DNA from: Prorocentrum cordatum
Lineage: Eukaryota > Sar > Dinophyceae > Prorocentrales > Prorocentraceae
Length of the DNA: 64,000 nt
Reading direction: 5' to 3'
Assembly: GCA_963575745.1 (NCBI GenBank)
Contig: CAUYUJ010019086.1
Span: 1 to 64,000 of the forward strand
The notes under the pieces are model-generated. The model was not told the DNA's origin. It worked only from the letters and a program-made list of their open reading frames with translations, and made no database searches. Below are positions 19,557 through 30,299 of this stretch, one piece after another (the stretch's first letter is position 1; every line of letters starts with the position of its first letter). A program made the position numbers and the translations under genes.

Positions 19557-21655
19557 GAGAAAATCGCCGTGCCCTTCGAGCCACGAGATGGGGGTGCCCA
19601 GGTCGGTCATCAGGGTATCGAAGGACGGCCAGCGCCCGTTGAGCTGGTTGAGCATCTTGACGAACGTCCGCACTGGCCCAGGGCAAGCTGCGCCTGCATC
19701 TTGGATGTGATCACGAAGGTCGCGCACGTAGTCGCGCAGCTGTGGTACCCGCAAAGCCTGACGGCGCAACGCGAGGGTGACTTCCCTCTGGCTGATCGCG
19801 ATGGGGTCGAGGAGATGGCCCTTCAGCACGACACTCAGCAGAATCCACTGGCATGTCCACTGCCGCCCCTTCGGCATGATGGTCGCAAACATGGCGTGGT
19901 AGTATTCCCGCGGCTGTCGTTTGGAGGGCGTGCCGAGGTCGGAGCCCACGGCGACCATGGATGCCGCCATCGCCTGCGCAATGTCGGCACGCTTATGTAG
20001 AGGTAGAGGGAGCCGTTGGGCCCGTTGGAGTCGTTGAACTGCAGCAACAAAGTGGCGGTCCATGAGGCTGGTGTCGTCGCCTCCGCGGGTGATGATCTGG
20101 CTGCCCACCAGACGGAAGGCGCGCTTGGCGGGCAGGTTGTGGCCACAAACCGTAGCGTCGGCAAGCTCAGTGACCGAATTCTCGTCGGTTGTCCACGCGA
20201 CCAACTTCTCAAGGTGTAGTTCTTGTCCAGAGAGCTTATCAAACAGAAGTGATTCGCGGAGCGATTCACGGATCCCAGCCATGTCCCACAATGTTGAGTT
20301 GGAGTCGTCAATATACGTAATGGACAGGGATATCGGTACAACCCTGTGTTCTCGCCGTCCAGACATACATGAGCATCTTGATATCATCAATACTGAAAGC
20401 GGATCCTTGTAACTGGCCGTTCGTCGTGGCGATGGCGTCGCTATATGTTCCAGACATTCGCAGGTATCTCCGATGCTGGATATAAAACTGCTCGCGAACT
20501 CGTAATACACTCTCTGGGCAACCCGCATGTCGTTGAAGTTCGATGCATATACTGGCGATCAGAAGGTCGAAGCACTTCTTCCTGTCGAGGGCAAGCCCAT
20601 GGACCCAGTTCTCGGCGCGCCGAGACCACCCGACCTGCAGGGCGAGACTGGTGGAGACATCCGAGAGACGGGCCCCCGAGGTAGCCCCAAAACTCGTGGG
20701 GTGACTCCACTTGTGCCTCCAAGATTCAAGCTTTCGGTTAACCGGGACTTCCCAAGAGCACAGCCACACAGACAAAACGGAAAGGAGCCCTTGCTCCTCA
20801 GGGAAAATCCCCTCTCCCTTCCTCAAGGCGGGATTCGGTACATGTTTGAAAGCCGAGGGGGCCTGACCCGAATTTTGCATCGATCGAAGAGCCTCGGCGA
20901 ATACGGCTTGGATGGCTGTGGGCAGAGCTTTGGCCTCCACCGTCGCCCATCCGTCAAGACCCCCCGCCTTGCGAGAGGAGCGTGCCTGAAGAAAAGCGCT
21001 AACATCAGCATCACTAAGTAAAGGCTCAGAGCAGGGGCTCACAGGGGGGAGTTCAGCTTCGTATTCGGCACGAAAATCCTCCCACGGAGGGACCTCTGAA
21101 GTCCCGCGATACTTGCAGAGGATCGGCTCCCAAGCTTGCTGCATCAACTTGATTATGTCGAGCGGGTCGGAGATGATGTCCTGAGTGTCGTTTTTTTTGA
21201 GAAAGGTAGTGGGTTGCTGTGTCTGCGCTTTTACCCAGGCACACACCTCTCGCCCTCCACTTTGACAAGATGCTGGAATCCGTGTCCGCCATTGTTGTAG
21301 TCGTTGGCGTTGGGCTTCTGCAGCATACCGTTGTTGTTCAGCAAGTACTTGAGCAGCGGCGTGGCGGGCCTGGGCTGCCGATGGCCAGCAGAAGGGCGTC
21401 CACCAACCAGGCCATGATGCGCACACTGGTTGTAGAAGTCGGACTTGTTTGCAGCAGTTGGCCCAGAGTTGGCGGTAGAGCTGGATGTCGATGTAGGATG
21501 TGTGCCCACGACCTTCACAGCGTTCAGCACGGTAGCTTAGTTCGAGTAGTCGCCGATGTAGCCTGGTACATTGCCATTCTGTGCGAGACATAGCGCCATG
21601 CTGTGGAGATATGGGTGGGGCGGGCCACCCTTGCACGAAACGGTGGCTTACCTCG
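19533..21655 (-). pseudogene. LINE B reverse transcriptase (two frame changes)
   Basis: Frame one (21,655 to about 20,340) holds the fingers (RSSRKAGGLDGWATVEAKAL), a putative LLSVLSVWLCSWEVPVNRKL segment, motif A ALDRKKCFDLLIA and motif B TNGQLQGSAFSIDDIKML. Frame two (about 20,340 to 19,556) carries motif C SITYIDDSN with both catalytic Asp intact, then the thumb. The shift near 20,340 falls between motifs B and C. A second shift near 19,556 is needed to reach the zinc-finger/RNase H frame. Unlike LINE A and LINE C, motif C is a canonical xxDD. Confidence 0.75.
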
Positions 21656-23058
21656 CCCTCCCGTACCCTTTTTGACATGACTATCACAACATACATCCAA
21701 GAAATCCTCCGCAATTTTGTTAGCAAGAGCGAAAGTATCCTCAGGATTGCCTTGTGTCAGCGCCAGCTGTTGAGCATGTCGGTCCACCACGTGGGCGCCC
21801 AGTGCTTCCCGTTCGTCGTGCGGCATACTGATGTAAGAGACGTCGTAGAGCTTCGGGCGTTCCCACCGTCGTACGCGCGCCGCAGAGGCGTCCACGTTGA
21901 ACGTGACTTCGAGGGCGAGATGACCAGGGCATCTGAATTCACGTACAATCTGAAAATCAATGACCATAGCGTTGGCACTATCGTTCGCAAAGACGTAGTC
22001 GATCCTGGAGGTGTGTTCGGTGGGGTCGTAACGTTTCCAGTTGGGGTCACGGCCGTAGGTCATGGCGTCCTGGTCAGGATATCCGTTCGAGACGTTGTTC
22101 CAACCACCTTCCTGTGAAACCCAACTGGGAAAAGCCGACTCGGTGACGTCGCACTGAGCATCCATGGTAATAAAGTAGGGGCTGCCGTACCTCGAAGAGC
22201 AGCAGCTTGCCAGACGTCCGCGAACAGCTCCTCGTTGGATCCTGTGGCGACTCCGTAGACGGTGGCGAGGTAATGCCCAGCGGTGAGCTTCCCTTTCAGA
22301 TTGGGGATGGGGACGAAAACCTCCTTCCAGCGCTTTGTCGCCAAAAGCCGTTCTTGGACAGGACGTTGGCACTCCGTAGGCACCATGGGCTCAGATGTCG
22401 GAGTGACGATAGCAACGCCCCCATGTTCAGTGTTAACTCCCTGGGTCACGTACTGGTGCTTGCCGTTCTGAGCAGGAACCACACGCGCGCCTGGCGAAAG
22501 AGGCGGGCCCCAATGGACTTTCCACCCGTGTCGATGAAGATGCTTATCAAGGTCCGATAGTTGATGAGGTGTGTGTCGCACTTCTTGTAGCGCTGCAACG
22601 GCGACGCCTCGGTCGCCGAGGGCAGTGAGCAATTCCCAGTGCGCTTGCAGCGATGTCACATTGAGCGAGACGAACTTGTGATAACCAAGCCCGTCACCCA
22701 GGGTTGAATCAGAATACGCACGCGTGCGATGACTGTAGCTATGACACCGAGGCAACGTCGTCAGGACCCACATGACAACAAACCCGACATGTCGCTTAAA
22801 ACGACGCGTTCGCACGCGGAGGTTGAATCGAGGCAAAACCTCCCGATTGTTTGTCTCGGCCGTGTCGTCACCTCGGCAGTCTCCCAGACTAGCTGTGGAC
22901 ATGGTCGAAACTGTGGTATGATGTACCTGCCTGCAGCCATCCCACTCGCTGCAGTACCCCAAAGTTTGAGCGTGTAGACCACTGCCCAGTGAATGCAATT
23001 GATGTCCCCGTTCACGTACTTCCCAACGAAAGGCGGGACTGGCCTTCCTTGGGCACCT
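21600..23058 (-). pseudogene. LINE B ORF2 endonuclease domain (frameshifted)
   Basis: The frame directly downstream of the ORF1 TGA is open to 22,060 and encodes KFVSLNVTSLQAHWELL (catalytic Asn) and AVAALQEVRHTPHQL (Glu). Near 22,200 it must shift to read YFITMDAQCD (Asp), then HTSRIDYVFANDS and CPGHLALEV. Another shift near 21,640 leads into the RT frame. It is an apurinic-type endonuclease. The usual Ser before Asp-His near the end is replaced by CPGHL, so the last catalytic Asp is not obvious. About 115 codons between the ORF1 stop and the domain have no recognised fold. Confidence 0.65.
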
Positions 23059-25191
23059 TCATATTTCGTCGTCGTCCTTGTTGCCCTTGCCATCGGTACA
23101 GGTACGCGGCGTGGTGCGCGGCGTCTTCTTGTTGGGGTCATCGGCGCGCTCCTCCTGAAGGTTCATCTTCTTGAGGATGGCGGCCAAGCTTCCCTGGAGC
23201 TGTGCCTGGTACATCTGGATGGTGTTGTTGAGTGCCACGTTCGCCTGCTTGATCTCGGTGACAGCAGCGTCCGTCTTGTGAGCAACGCCGTTGAGCTTGG
23301 CACCGAGGGATGTGGTGGCATTGGCCTGCTTGTCGAGCTGCTCCTGCATAGCGGCCATAGTAGTAGCTTGGGCCCGTGCACTAGCTTCGAGAGCCAGGAT
23401 TCGCTCATGCTCAGCATCGGGGAGACGGACAGGGACCGGGGCAGGTGGTGTTTCACGGGGCTCAACCTGCACCCGCGCGTCGGCTTCACCTTGTGGCACA
23501 GGTTGCTCTGGCAGTTTCCCTTGAAGTGCGGCGAGCCAGGGAGGCGCAGCGGCGTCAGGTGCAGCGGGTACTTTACCAGTCGGTTGGTCAGGCGGTGGCT
23601 GTGTGTTGAGGGAGGCGGCGAGGACAACCGTAGGAGCTGCCGCCGAGGTGCCGGCGGGGCTGCGATTCCCACTGGTGACCTCGGTGACAACCCAGGGCGT
23701 GGCAGTGCCGAACTTCCAGTACTTGTTTGTCGGCTCGGTGTCGGAGCGCGCGATGGCGAAGTTAGTCTTCTCGTTGATGTCGAAGCCCACGTAGACAATG
23801 TCGGCAGTCCACCCGACCGTCTGGCCAGCGTCCGCAACTTGTCCCTTAGTAGCCTTGCCATTTGGAATGTTGTCGATGCGCCATTTGCGTCGGGGTAGCG
23901 CCGTGGCTGAGCCTCTTACAGCAGTGGCCGCCTCGCCTGCCGCGGGGTGTTCAGGTTGCACTCGTAGTCCGAACTGTCCGCGGTCGCCCTTCGTAACACC
24001 CAATGCAGCTTCGTGTGGCTTGGAGATGCTATAGGCCTCCTGCATGGATCTGGTCTTGTTGAACCAGACGGCGTGGACCTTCTTCTCGTCGATCTCCAGC
24101 TTCTCGGCGTCGACGCCGATGTAAGAGAAGGTGAAGGTGATGCCCTGGTAACCTGAGTACTTGAGGAGGGCGTCCTCCTGGTTCTTGGGGATGGCGATCA
24201 CGGCTCCCAGTATACGCTGACCTGCCTGGCCTCCTGCTCGTAGCAGGCGGCTGGGCTCGTCGAGGAGTGGGATATCGGGGCAGATGGCCTGCATGGTGGA
24301 CTTGATGACGTCACGCAGCCCATTGTCCATGGAGATCTTCGCGTCCGACTTTCGAGCCGTCTTCCAACGCTCGTTGGCTGTGCTGCCCATCTTGTCCTTG
24401 CGCTGCCCACCAACGACGACGGGGGCGGCACCGCTGAACTGGCTGCTGAAAACCTCGTTCATGGTGGGGTTGACAAGCAGCGTGTCGGCCTCATGGACGG
24501 TGATGCGCATGAAGGTCGCGTTTCCATCTGCTTCGCCGAGCTGTGCAACATTTGTCTTCATAGTGACATCGGTCTCGCCGAACTGGTAGATGACGCCATT
24601 CATGAAGGTTTTCCTCGGGTTTGTCGTGTCGTGCGGAACCCTGAGTACTGGGATCTGGATCTTCGCGTGGGCCCAGTTGTCGCTGCCCGTGCCGATGGCC
24701 AGGATGGCGAGCGGCTCCTTCTGCCGCCGTAACGCCATGCACCACTTCTCGGCATCCTCCATGCTATGGAGGGAGACGGAGGACTCATACGTACCGTCGG
24801 GCAGCTTCTTGGGGGCCTGCGCAATGGGGATGGACCAGTCGTGCTCGTCCAGGGCGGTGGGCTGCGGCTCGGCGGTCGCGGCGCCCTTGCCCTTACCCTT
24901 CGTGGTGTTCCTGGTGTTCGTGGAGCCATCGGTCACCGCAGCAGCAGCCGAGGTGCGCCGCTGGTGCTCGTGGGTCCACGAGATCGTATTCTTCGTCAAG
25001 GGCTTCTGGATGGCTCTCAACTGCTTGTCCTCTGGGGTCTGGTCCAGCACCTGGTCAAGACCCGCCTGGTCCTTATGTACCAGCTCGTTGTAGGCCGCGG
25101 TAGCACGGTCGCCACCGCCCTGCTGGATGACTCCGACAACCTTCGTCTTGCGAGCTGCAGGCCCGTTGATCTTCGTCGCCTTCTTCGCCAT
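23059..25191 (-). CDS. LINE B ORF1 (intact, 710 residues)
   Basis: ATG at 25,191 (MAKKATKINGPAARKTK), TGA at 23,059. Basic N-terminus; Gln/Asn/Lys-rich linker (NTTKGKGKGAATAEPQ); a central globular region of about 350 residues with no recognised domain (EDAEKWCMALRRQKEPLAIL and KYSGYQGITFTFSYIGVDAE); Pro/Ala linker; long C-terminal coiled coil (ERILALEASARAQATTMAAM to NNTIQMYQAQLQGSLAAI); acidic-basic tail ending GNKDDDEI. The plan suits an RNP-forming LINE ORF1. No frame damage, in contrast to ORF2 downstream. Same frame as the start of ORF2, separated by one TGA. Confidence 0.7.
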   Translation of the reverse strand: MAKKATKINGPAARKTKVVGVIQQGGGDRATAAYNELVHKDQAGLDQVLDQTPEDKQLRAIQKPLTKNTISWTHEHQRRTSAAAAVTDGSTNTRNTTKGKGKGAATAEPQPTALDEHDWSIPIAQAPKKLPDGTYESSVSLHSMEDAEKWCMALRRQKEPLAILAIGTGSDNWAHAKIQIPVLRVPHDTTNPRKTFMNGVIYQFGETDVTMKTNVAQLGEADGNATFMRITVHEADTLLVNPTMNEVFSSQFSGAAPVVVGGQRKDKMGSTANERWKTARKSDAKISMDNGLRDVIKSTMQAICPDIPLLDEPSRLLRAGGQAGQRILGAVIAIPKNQEDALLKYSGYQGITFTFSYIGVDAEKLEIDEKKVHAVWFNKTRSMQEAYSISKPHEAALGVTKGDRGQFGLRVQPEHPAAGEAATAVRGSATALPRRKWRIDNIPNGKATKGQVADAGQTVGWTADIVYVGFDINEKTNFAIARSDTEPTNKYWKFGTATPWVVTEVTSGNRSPAGTSAAAPTVVLAASLNTQPPPDQPTGKVPAAPDAAAPPWLAALQGKLPEQPVPQGEADARVQVEPRETPPAPVPVRLPDAEHERILALEASARAQATTMAAMQEQLDKQANATTSLGAKLNGVAHKTDAAVTEIKQANVALNNTIQMYQAQLQGSLAAILKKMNLQEERADDPNKKTPRTTPRTCTDGKGNKDDDEI

Positions 25192-25357
25192 CTCAAAGAA
25201 TATGGATGGCCGCAAGCAGAGCGTGCAAGAGAAACAACCGATCTCCCGCAGTGATGCTCACTGTCGGTGCCGCCAAGAGTACGAGAATCGGACTCGGAGG
25301 GCAGATCGGGAGGGCTGCGCGCACTCGCTCCCCAGCGAGTTCGAGCCCGAGTGGCAC

Positions 25358-25485
25358 TGGTGATGGTGATGGTGATGGTGATGGTGATGGTGATGGTGAT
25401 GGTGATGGTGATGGTGATAGTGATGGTGATGGTGATGGTGATGATGATGGTGTGATGATGATGGTTATGGTGGTGGTGATGATGA
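25358..25485. repeat. (GGTGAT)n satellite 5' of LINE B
   Basis: Third array of the same hexamer in the same orientation, ending in GATGATGGT variants. Confidence 0.95.
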
Positions 25486-26097
25486 CGATCATGATGATGG
25501 GATTGAGTGATACCGATGATGACGATGTTGATGCGCGAGTGTGTGGGAGAGAGGTGGGGAGGTGAGGCGAGAACTGCGCTGAATGTCCTGGGGAAACAGA
25601 ACCACACTTAGTATGTGGGGGAAACAGCAAGACGTTCATGTATTGAGGACGGTTCCTTTCAAAATCTGGCTCTCGTCTTAGCGCCGCGCACATATGTTTT
25701 AAACAATTTTAAACAATATACCAGCAACATTTTTTTGGGGAGCGGGTCAGGACTGTCAGGACACGGCCGTTACGTTGATTCGCGGTGTTGGTGTCCAAGG
25801 TACGGCGTTCTGGCACGCCAACACGTAACGATCAGGTTAACTAGTGGCGTTGAAGTCCTGAGAATGGTGATACGGCACGCTTCAAGTTCACACGGTTGTC
25901 CCCCGACGGGGCAACCCCCTCAGTGGAAGTGACCGCTTGTAGGGACGTAGGGGCATATGCAAAGTGATCGTGGAGGGAGTGTTTATTTCAACACCGTTGA
26001 TGAGCCGTGGGGTCGGGCTTACACTGGTTCTCCTCCTCCGCTTCGTCCTCAGCCTTTTCCTCCTCCTTGTCCATCTCCCCATCCTTCTCCACCGCCG
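25486..26097. other. Unassigned region
   Basis: About 600 bp of unique-looking, moderately AT-rich sequence including TTTTAAACAATTTTAAACAA near 25,698. No protein motif, RNA gene or repeat was recognised. Confidence 0.4.
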
Positions 26098-26395
26098 CTC
26101 CTCCTCCTCCTCCTCCTCCTCCTCCTCCTCCCCCTCCTCCTCCTCCTCCTCCTCCTCCTCCTCCTCCTCCTCCTCCTCCTCCTCCTCCTCCTCCTCCTCC
26201 TCCTCCTCCTCCTCCTCCTCCTCCTCCTCCTCCTCCTCCTCCTCCTCCCTCCTCCTCCTCCTCTCCTCCTCCTCCTCCTCCTCCTCCTCCTCCTCCTCCT
26301 CCTCCTCCTCCTCCTCCTCCTCCTCCTCCTCCTCCTCCTCCTCCTCCTCCTCCTCCTCCTCCTCCTCCTCCTCCTCCTCCTCCTCCTCCTCCTCT
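26098..26395. repeat. (CTC)n triplet array
   Basis: About 300 bp of nearly pure CTC/GAG. The very long poly-Leu, poly-Ser, poly-Pro, poly-Gly, poly-Glu and poly-Arg frames here are simple-repeat translations and not genes. Confidence 0.98.
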
Positions 26396-26504
26396 CATCA
26401 TCCATCCCCAGCCCCCATCATCCACGTCTCCCCCTCGCCCCCCCCTCGCCATTCCCCCTCGCCCTCGTCGCCCCCGTCTTCCCTTCCCCCCCCCCCCGCC
26501 CCCT

Positions 26505-26619
26505 CATGCTCCGAAAAGGAGGAGTTCCCCGAGCCAGAGTACCCGACGACCAGGGCGTCGCTGCGGCTCAGCATGTAGAGGTCCGCGACCGACGAGTACA
26601 TCGCCCAAGGGCCATGCTC
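26505..26619 (-). CDS. Probable C-terminal exon of a fucosyltransferase-like gene
   Basis: On the minus strand a long pyrimidine tract ends in TTCTCAG, a good 3' splice site, directly before an open segment: EHGPWAMYSSVADLYMLSRS, then DALVVGYSGSGNSSFSEHE. This looks like the C-terminal nucleotide-sugar-binding motif of fucosyltransferase-like enzymes, where a Leu-rich helix precedes D(A/T)LV and a Ser/Gly-rich loop. It matches what should follow the exons at 46.7-45.9 and 40.5-40.1 kb on the same strand. The downstream donor and stop are unclear because (GAG)n follows. It could instead belong to a separate gene copy. Confidence 0.5.
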
Positions 26620-26744
26620 CTGAGAAGTCTCTCGGGGGGAGGGGGGTAGAGGCAGAGGGGGCAAGGAAGGAGGACTGAGAAGAAGCAAGGAGGACGGAGG
26701 AGGACAAGGACTGTCCTCCTCCATCTCATCTCCCCCTCCTGATA

Positions 26745-26746
26745 TA

Positions 26747-26816
<70 letters not shown>

Positions 26817-26934
26817 GTCATCGTCATCGTCATCGTCATCATCATCATCATCATCACCACCACCATCATCAACATCATCAGCATCGTCGGCGTCGTCGTC
26901 ATCACCATCATCACCAGCACAACCGTCATCATCG

Positions 26935-26967
<33 letters not shown>

Positions 26968-27052
26968 TCATCATCTTCATCCACCTCCCAATCCTCGTCA
27001 GCATCATCATCATCATCAGTAACAGCAGCATCATCAACAACATGATCAGTAA

Positions 27053-27106
<54 letters not shown>

Positions 27107-28639
27107 CACCATTCCCACCAGCATCATCATCAGCATCATCATCAGCAGCATCATCCTAATTGTCAGCATCAGTATCATCGACATCATCATCAGCATTCGT
27201 ATTATCTTAACATCACCATGATCATCACCATCAACAGCATCAGCTACGACACCATCATAATCCCAAGCATCAGCATCATAATCACCAGTATCATCAGCAG
27301 CATCATCGTCAGCATTATCAGCCGCATCATCATCGTCATATGATCATCATCAGTAGCATCAGCATCATCATCAAAGACATGATCAATACACCATCAACAA
27401 CATCATCAGTATCAGCATCTGCATGATCATCATCGTCGTCGTCAACACCATCAGCATCATCATCATCACCATCATCACCATCATCAGCATCACCATCGTC
27501 GTCGGTATACTCACCGTCCTCATCGTCGTCATTCTCATCATGGTCATCGTCATAATAAGGGTCATCATCAGCATCAGTGTCAGCATGAACATCATGAGCA
27601 TCATCATGACCACAACAGTCACGACAAATATCATCATCAGCCGTAGCAGCATCATCACCATCATCAACATAATCGTCATGATCCGCATCATCATCACCGT
27701 CACCACCATCATCATCATCAGCATCATCAGCAGCATCATCATCATCAGCATCATCATCCATATCAGCATCGCCATCGTTATCATCGTCAGCAACATCAGC
27801 AGCATCAGCATCAGCATCAGCGTCATCATCGGCATAGCAACCATCATCAGCAACAGCGGAAGCATCATCATTAGCCGCAGCAGCATCAGCAACATCGTCA
27901 TCATCATCATCAGCATCAGCAGCATCATCACCATCATCGTCACCATCATCATCATCATCATCACCTTTAAGATGATCTGCATGATCAACATCATCATCGG
28001 GGTCATCATCAGTATCAGCATCACCGTAATCAGATTTGAAATCGCCATCCATATGCATCATCACCAGCATCGGCATCATCATCTTCGTCCTTATCATCAT
28101 GAACAGCATCATCACCAGCATCAGCATAGCCATCATCATCAGCATCCTCGTCGTCAACATCATCGGCATCATCATCAGAATCAGAATCAGCATCACCATC
28201 ATCATCATCAGCATCGTCGTCATCGTAATCAGAATCAGCGATGTTATCATGATAATAAAATCATCATCAGCATCAGCATCATCATCGTCGTGGTAATCTC
28301 CATCGTCATCGTCGTCATCAGCATCATCAACAACATCGCCATCGCCCGCATCAGCATAGTCGTCGTCATCATCATTGTCATCAACATCATCGAAATCATT
28401 AACAGCATCGTCGTCCCAGCCAGCGCAATCACCAACAACACCACCACCACCAGCATCATCATAAGAATCATCAGCATCAGCAGCAGAACCCTCAACATCA
28501 CCACCATCACCACCACCGCCAGCATCAACGTCATCACAATCATCATCACCAATGGTCATCATCATTAGCATCATCACCATCGTCGGTATCATCATCTTCG
28601 GCATCATCGTAATCATCATCACAATCATCATCATCATCC

Positions 28640-28670
<31 letters not shown>

Positions 28671-28690
28671 CGTCATCATCATCACCGATA
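26745..28690. repeat. (ATC/CAT)n cryptic triplet region, about 1.9 kb
   Basis: Variants CAT, CAG, CGT, ACC and CAC are mixed but the three-base phase is largely kept, so frames of 380-450 codons of Ile/Ser/Thr or Asp/Met/Val exist on both strands. Composition shows they are not genes. Confidence 0.97.
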
Positions 28691-29050
28691 CTCCTCCCAC
28701 TCCTCCCCTCCCCTTCTAGTCCTCTTTCTCCAGCTCCTCCTCCTCCTCCTCGTCTTTCTCCTCCGCCTCCGCCACTGCCTCCTTCTCGTTCTCGTTCTCT
28801 CGTTCTCCTGGAATCTGGACCCCGGTGGCATCGGAGTTCCTAAGGACGCTGCCATCTTCCTCCTCCTCCTCCTCGTCCTTCTCCTCCTCCTCCTCCTCGT
28901 CCTCCTCCTTTTCCTCCTCCTCCTCCTGCTCTTCCTCCTCCTCCTCCTCCTCCTCTTCCTCCTCCTCATCCTCATCCTCATCCCCATCCCCATCCGCTAT
29001 CCTTCTCCGTTTCCTCCTCCCCCTGCTCCTCCTCCTCCTCATCATCATCA
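28690..29050. repeat. (TCC/CTC)n triplet region
   Basis: Pyrimidine-rich triplets between two ATC arrays. A short unique segment (28,805-28,855) interrupts it. Confidence 0.9.
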
Positions 29051-29460
29051 TCATCATCCACCTCCTCCTCCTCTTCCTCATCATCATCAGTCATCAGCAG
29101 CATCATCATCGTCATTAGCATCATCATCATCACCACCACCACCATCATTATCATTTTCATCAGCATCATCACCCCCATCAACAGCATCAGCATCAGCAAC
29201 CTCATCATCTTTAAAAAACATCCAGAAACATAAGGATCAAAATAAGGATCATCGACACCATCATCATAACCAGCATCACCATCGTCATCAACAGAATCAC
29301 CATCATCACCACCATCATCATCAGCAGCATGATCAACCTCATCATCATCATCATCTGCATCATCATCATCATCATCATCATCATCACAATAACAACAAAA
29401 ACCACCACCAGCACAACCACTACCAATATCATCATCACTCCCACCACTGGTTCCACCACC

Positions 29461-29511
<51 letters not shown>

Positions 29512-29535
29512 GCCCTCATCATCCTTATCAGCATC

Positions 29536-29567
<32 letters not shown>

Positions 29568-29690
29568 CATGATCATCATGACCATCCTCATCCTCATCCT
29601 AACCGTGAGGACCATCGTCATCACCAACATCACCATCATTACCGTCGCCACCAACATTATCATCGTCGTCATCATCGTCACCATCATCTG

Positions 29691-29741
<51 letters not shown>

Positions 29742-29775
29742 GACCATCATCACCAGCATCACCATCATCCCCACC
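29030..29775. repeat. (ATC)n triplet array adjoining LINE C
   Basis: Same type as 26,745-28,690. It ends next to the 3' side of LINE C. Confidence 0.95.
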
Positions 29776-29909
29776 CCGCTCATCCGTGTCCTTCTCCTGC
29801 TTATGTTCATTATTTCTTTTTCCCTCAGGCATGGAGCGGGGCACCGCTAGCCGACTCTTCTCGGAAATGCTATCGAAACGCTGGGTTCCCAAAGCTACTC
29901 GCAAACTCA

Positions 29910-30299
29910 CTATGTTGATGAGTACGGCAAGGATCTCTCTAACATGCAAAGGTGCTCAAAACCATCATCGAATGCGATAGCCTCAGCTGCAAACGCCGAC
30001 CGTGTATCCGGCAGGTGGATGCCTCTGGCCGAAACGAAATGCCTGGCATTGCCTTGGATCGCCACTATCGCCCAGGCAGCCGCTGCTGTCTCGTTGGCCC
30101 TGTAGCCACCATCGGACTGCAACAGAAGATTTTGGCCCTCTCCGTCAGGAATAGGCCAATCCTTTTTCCAGCTACGTCCGATGTCCATGGTGTAATTTGC
30201 TAAGCGGTCGGCCAGGGTGTTATCGACCCCCGGGAACCAGAGCACGGGGTCGGAAATGATGCTCGGAGTGTTCCAACCACCCTCCATGACCCGAAACAC
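29910..30299 (-). pseudogene. LINE C RNase H-like domain
   Basis: Reads WFPGVDNTLADRLANYTMDI, then QNLLLQSDGGYRANETAAAA (Asp) and HLPDTRSAFAAEAIAFDDGF (Glu). The SDGGxR and AxxAEAxA pattern is RNase H-like. The final Asp and His motifs are not visible and the frame degenerates near 29,910. The NTLADRLAN segment before it resembles an RNase H C-terminal motif, so an earlier RNase H or connection domain may precede it. A shift near 30,290 joins it to the RT frame. Confidence 0.5.

Larger units (their letters stand above)
18080..25357 (-). mobile_element. LINE B: non-LTR retrotransposon with RNase H, partly decayed
   Basis: Bounded by (GGTGAT)n at both ends. Minus-strand order: 5' UTR (25,357-25,192), intact ORF1, then endonuclease, RT with YIDD, a CCHC-like zinc finger and RNase H, and a short 3' UTR to about 18,080. 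The endonuclease-RT-RNase H combination fits I/Tad1/Ingi-type LINE clades. ORF2 has four frame changes and one stop, so this copy cannot make a full enzyme; ORF1 is untouched. Confidence 0.8.

Noticed and set aside
25960-29810. Very long poly-Leu, poly-Ser, poly-Gly, poly-Asp, poly-Ile and poly-Met frames
   Set aside because: They are translations of CTC and ATC triplet arrays and exist in every frame.
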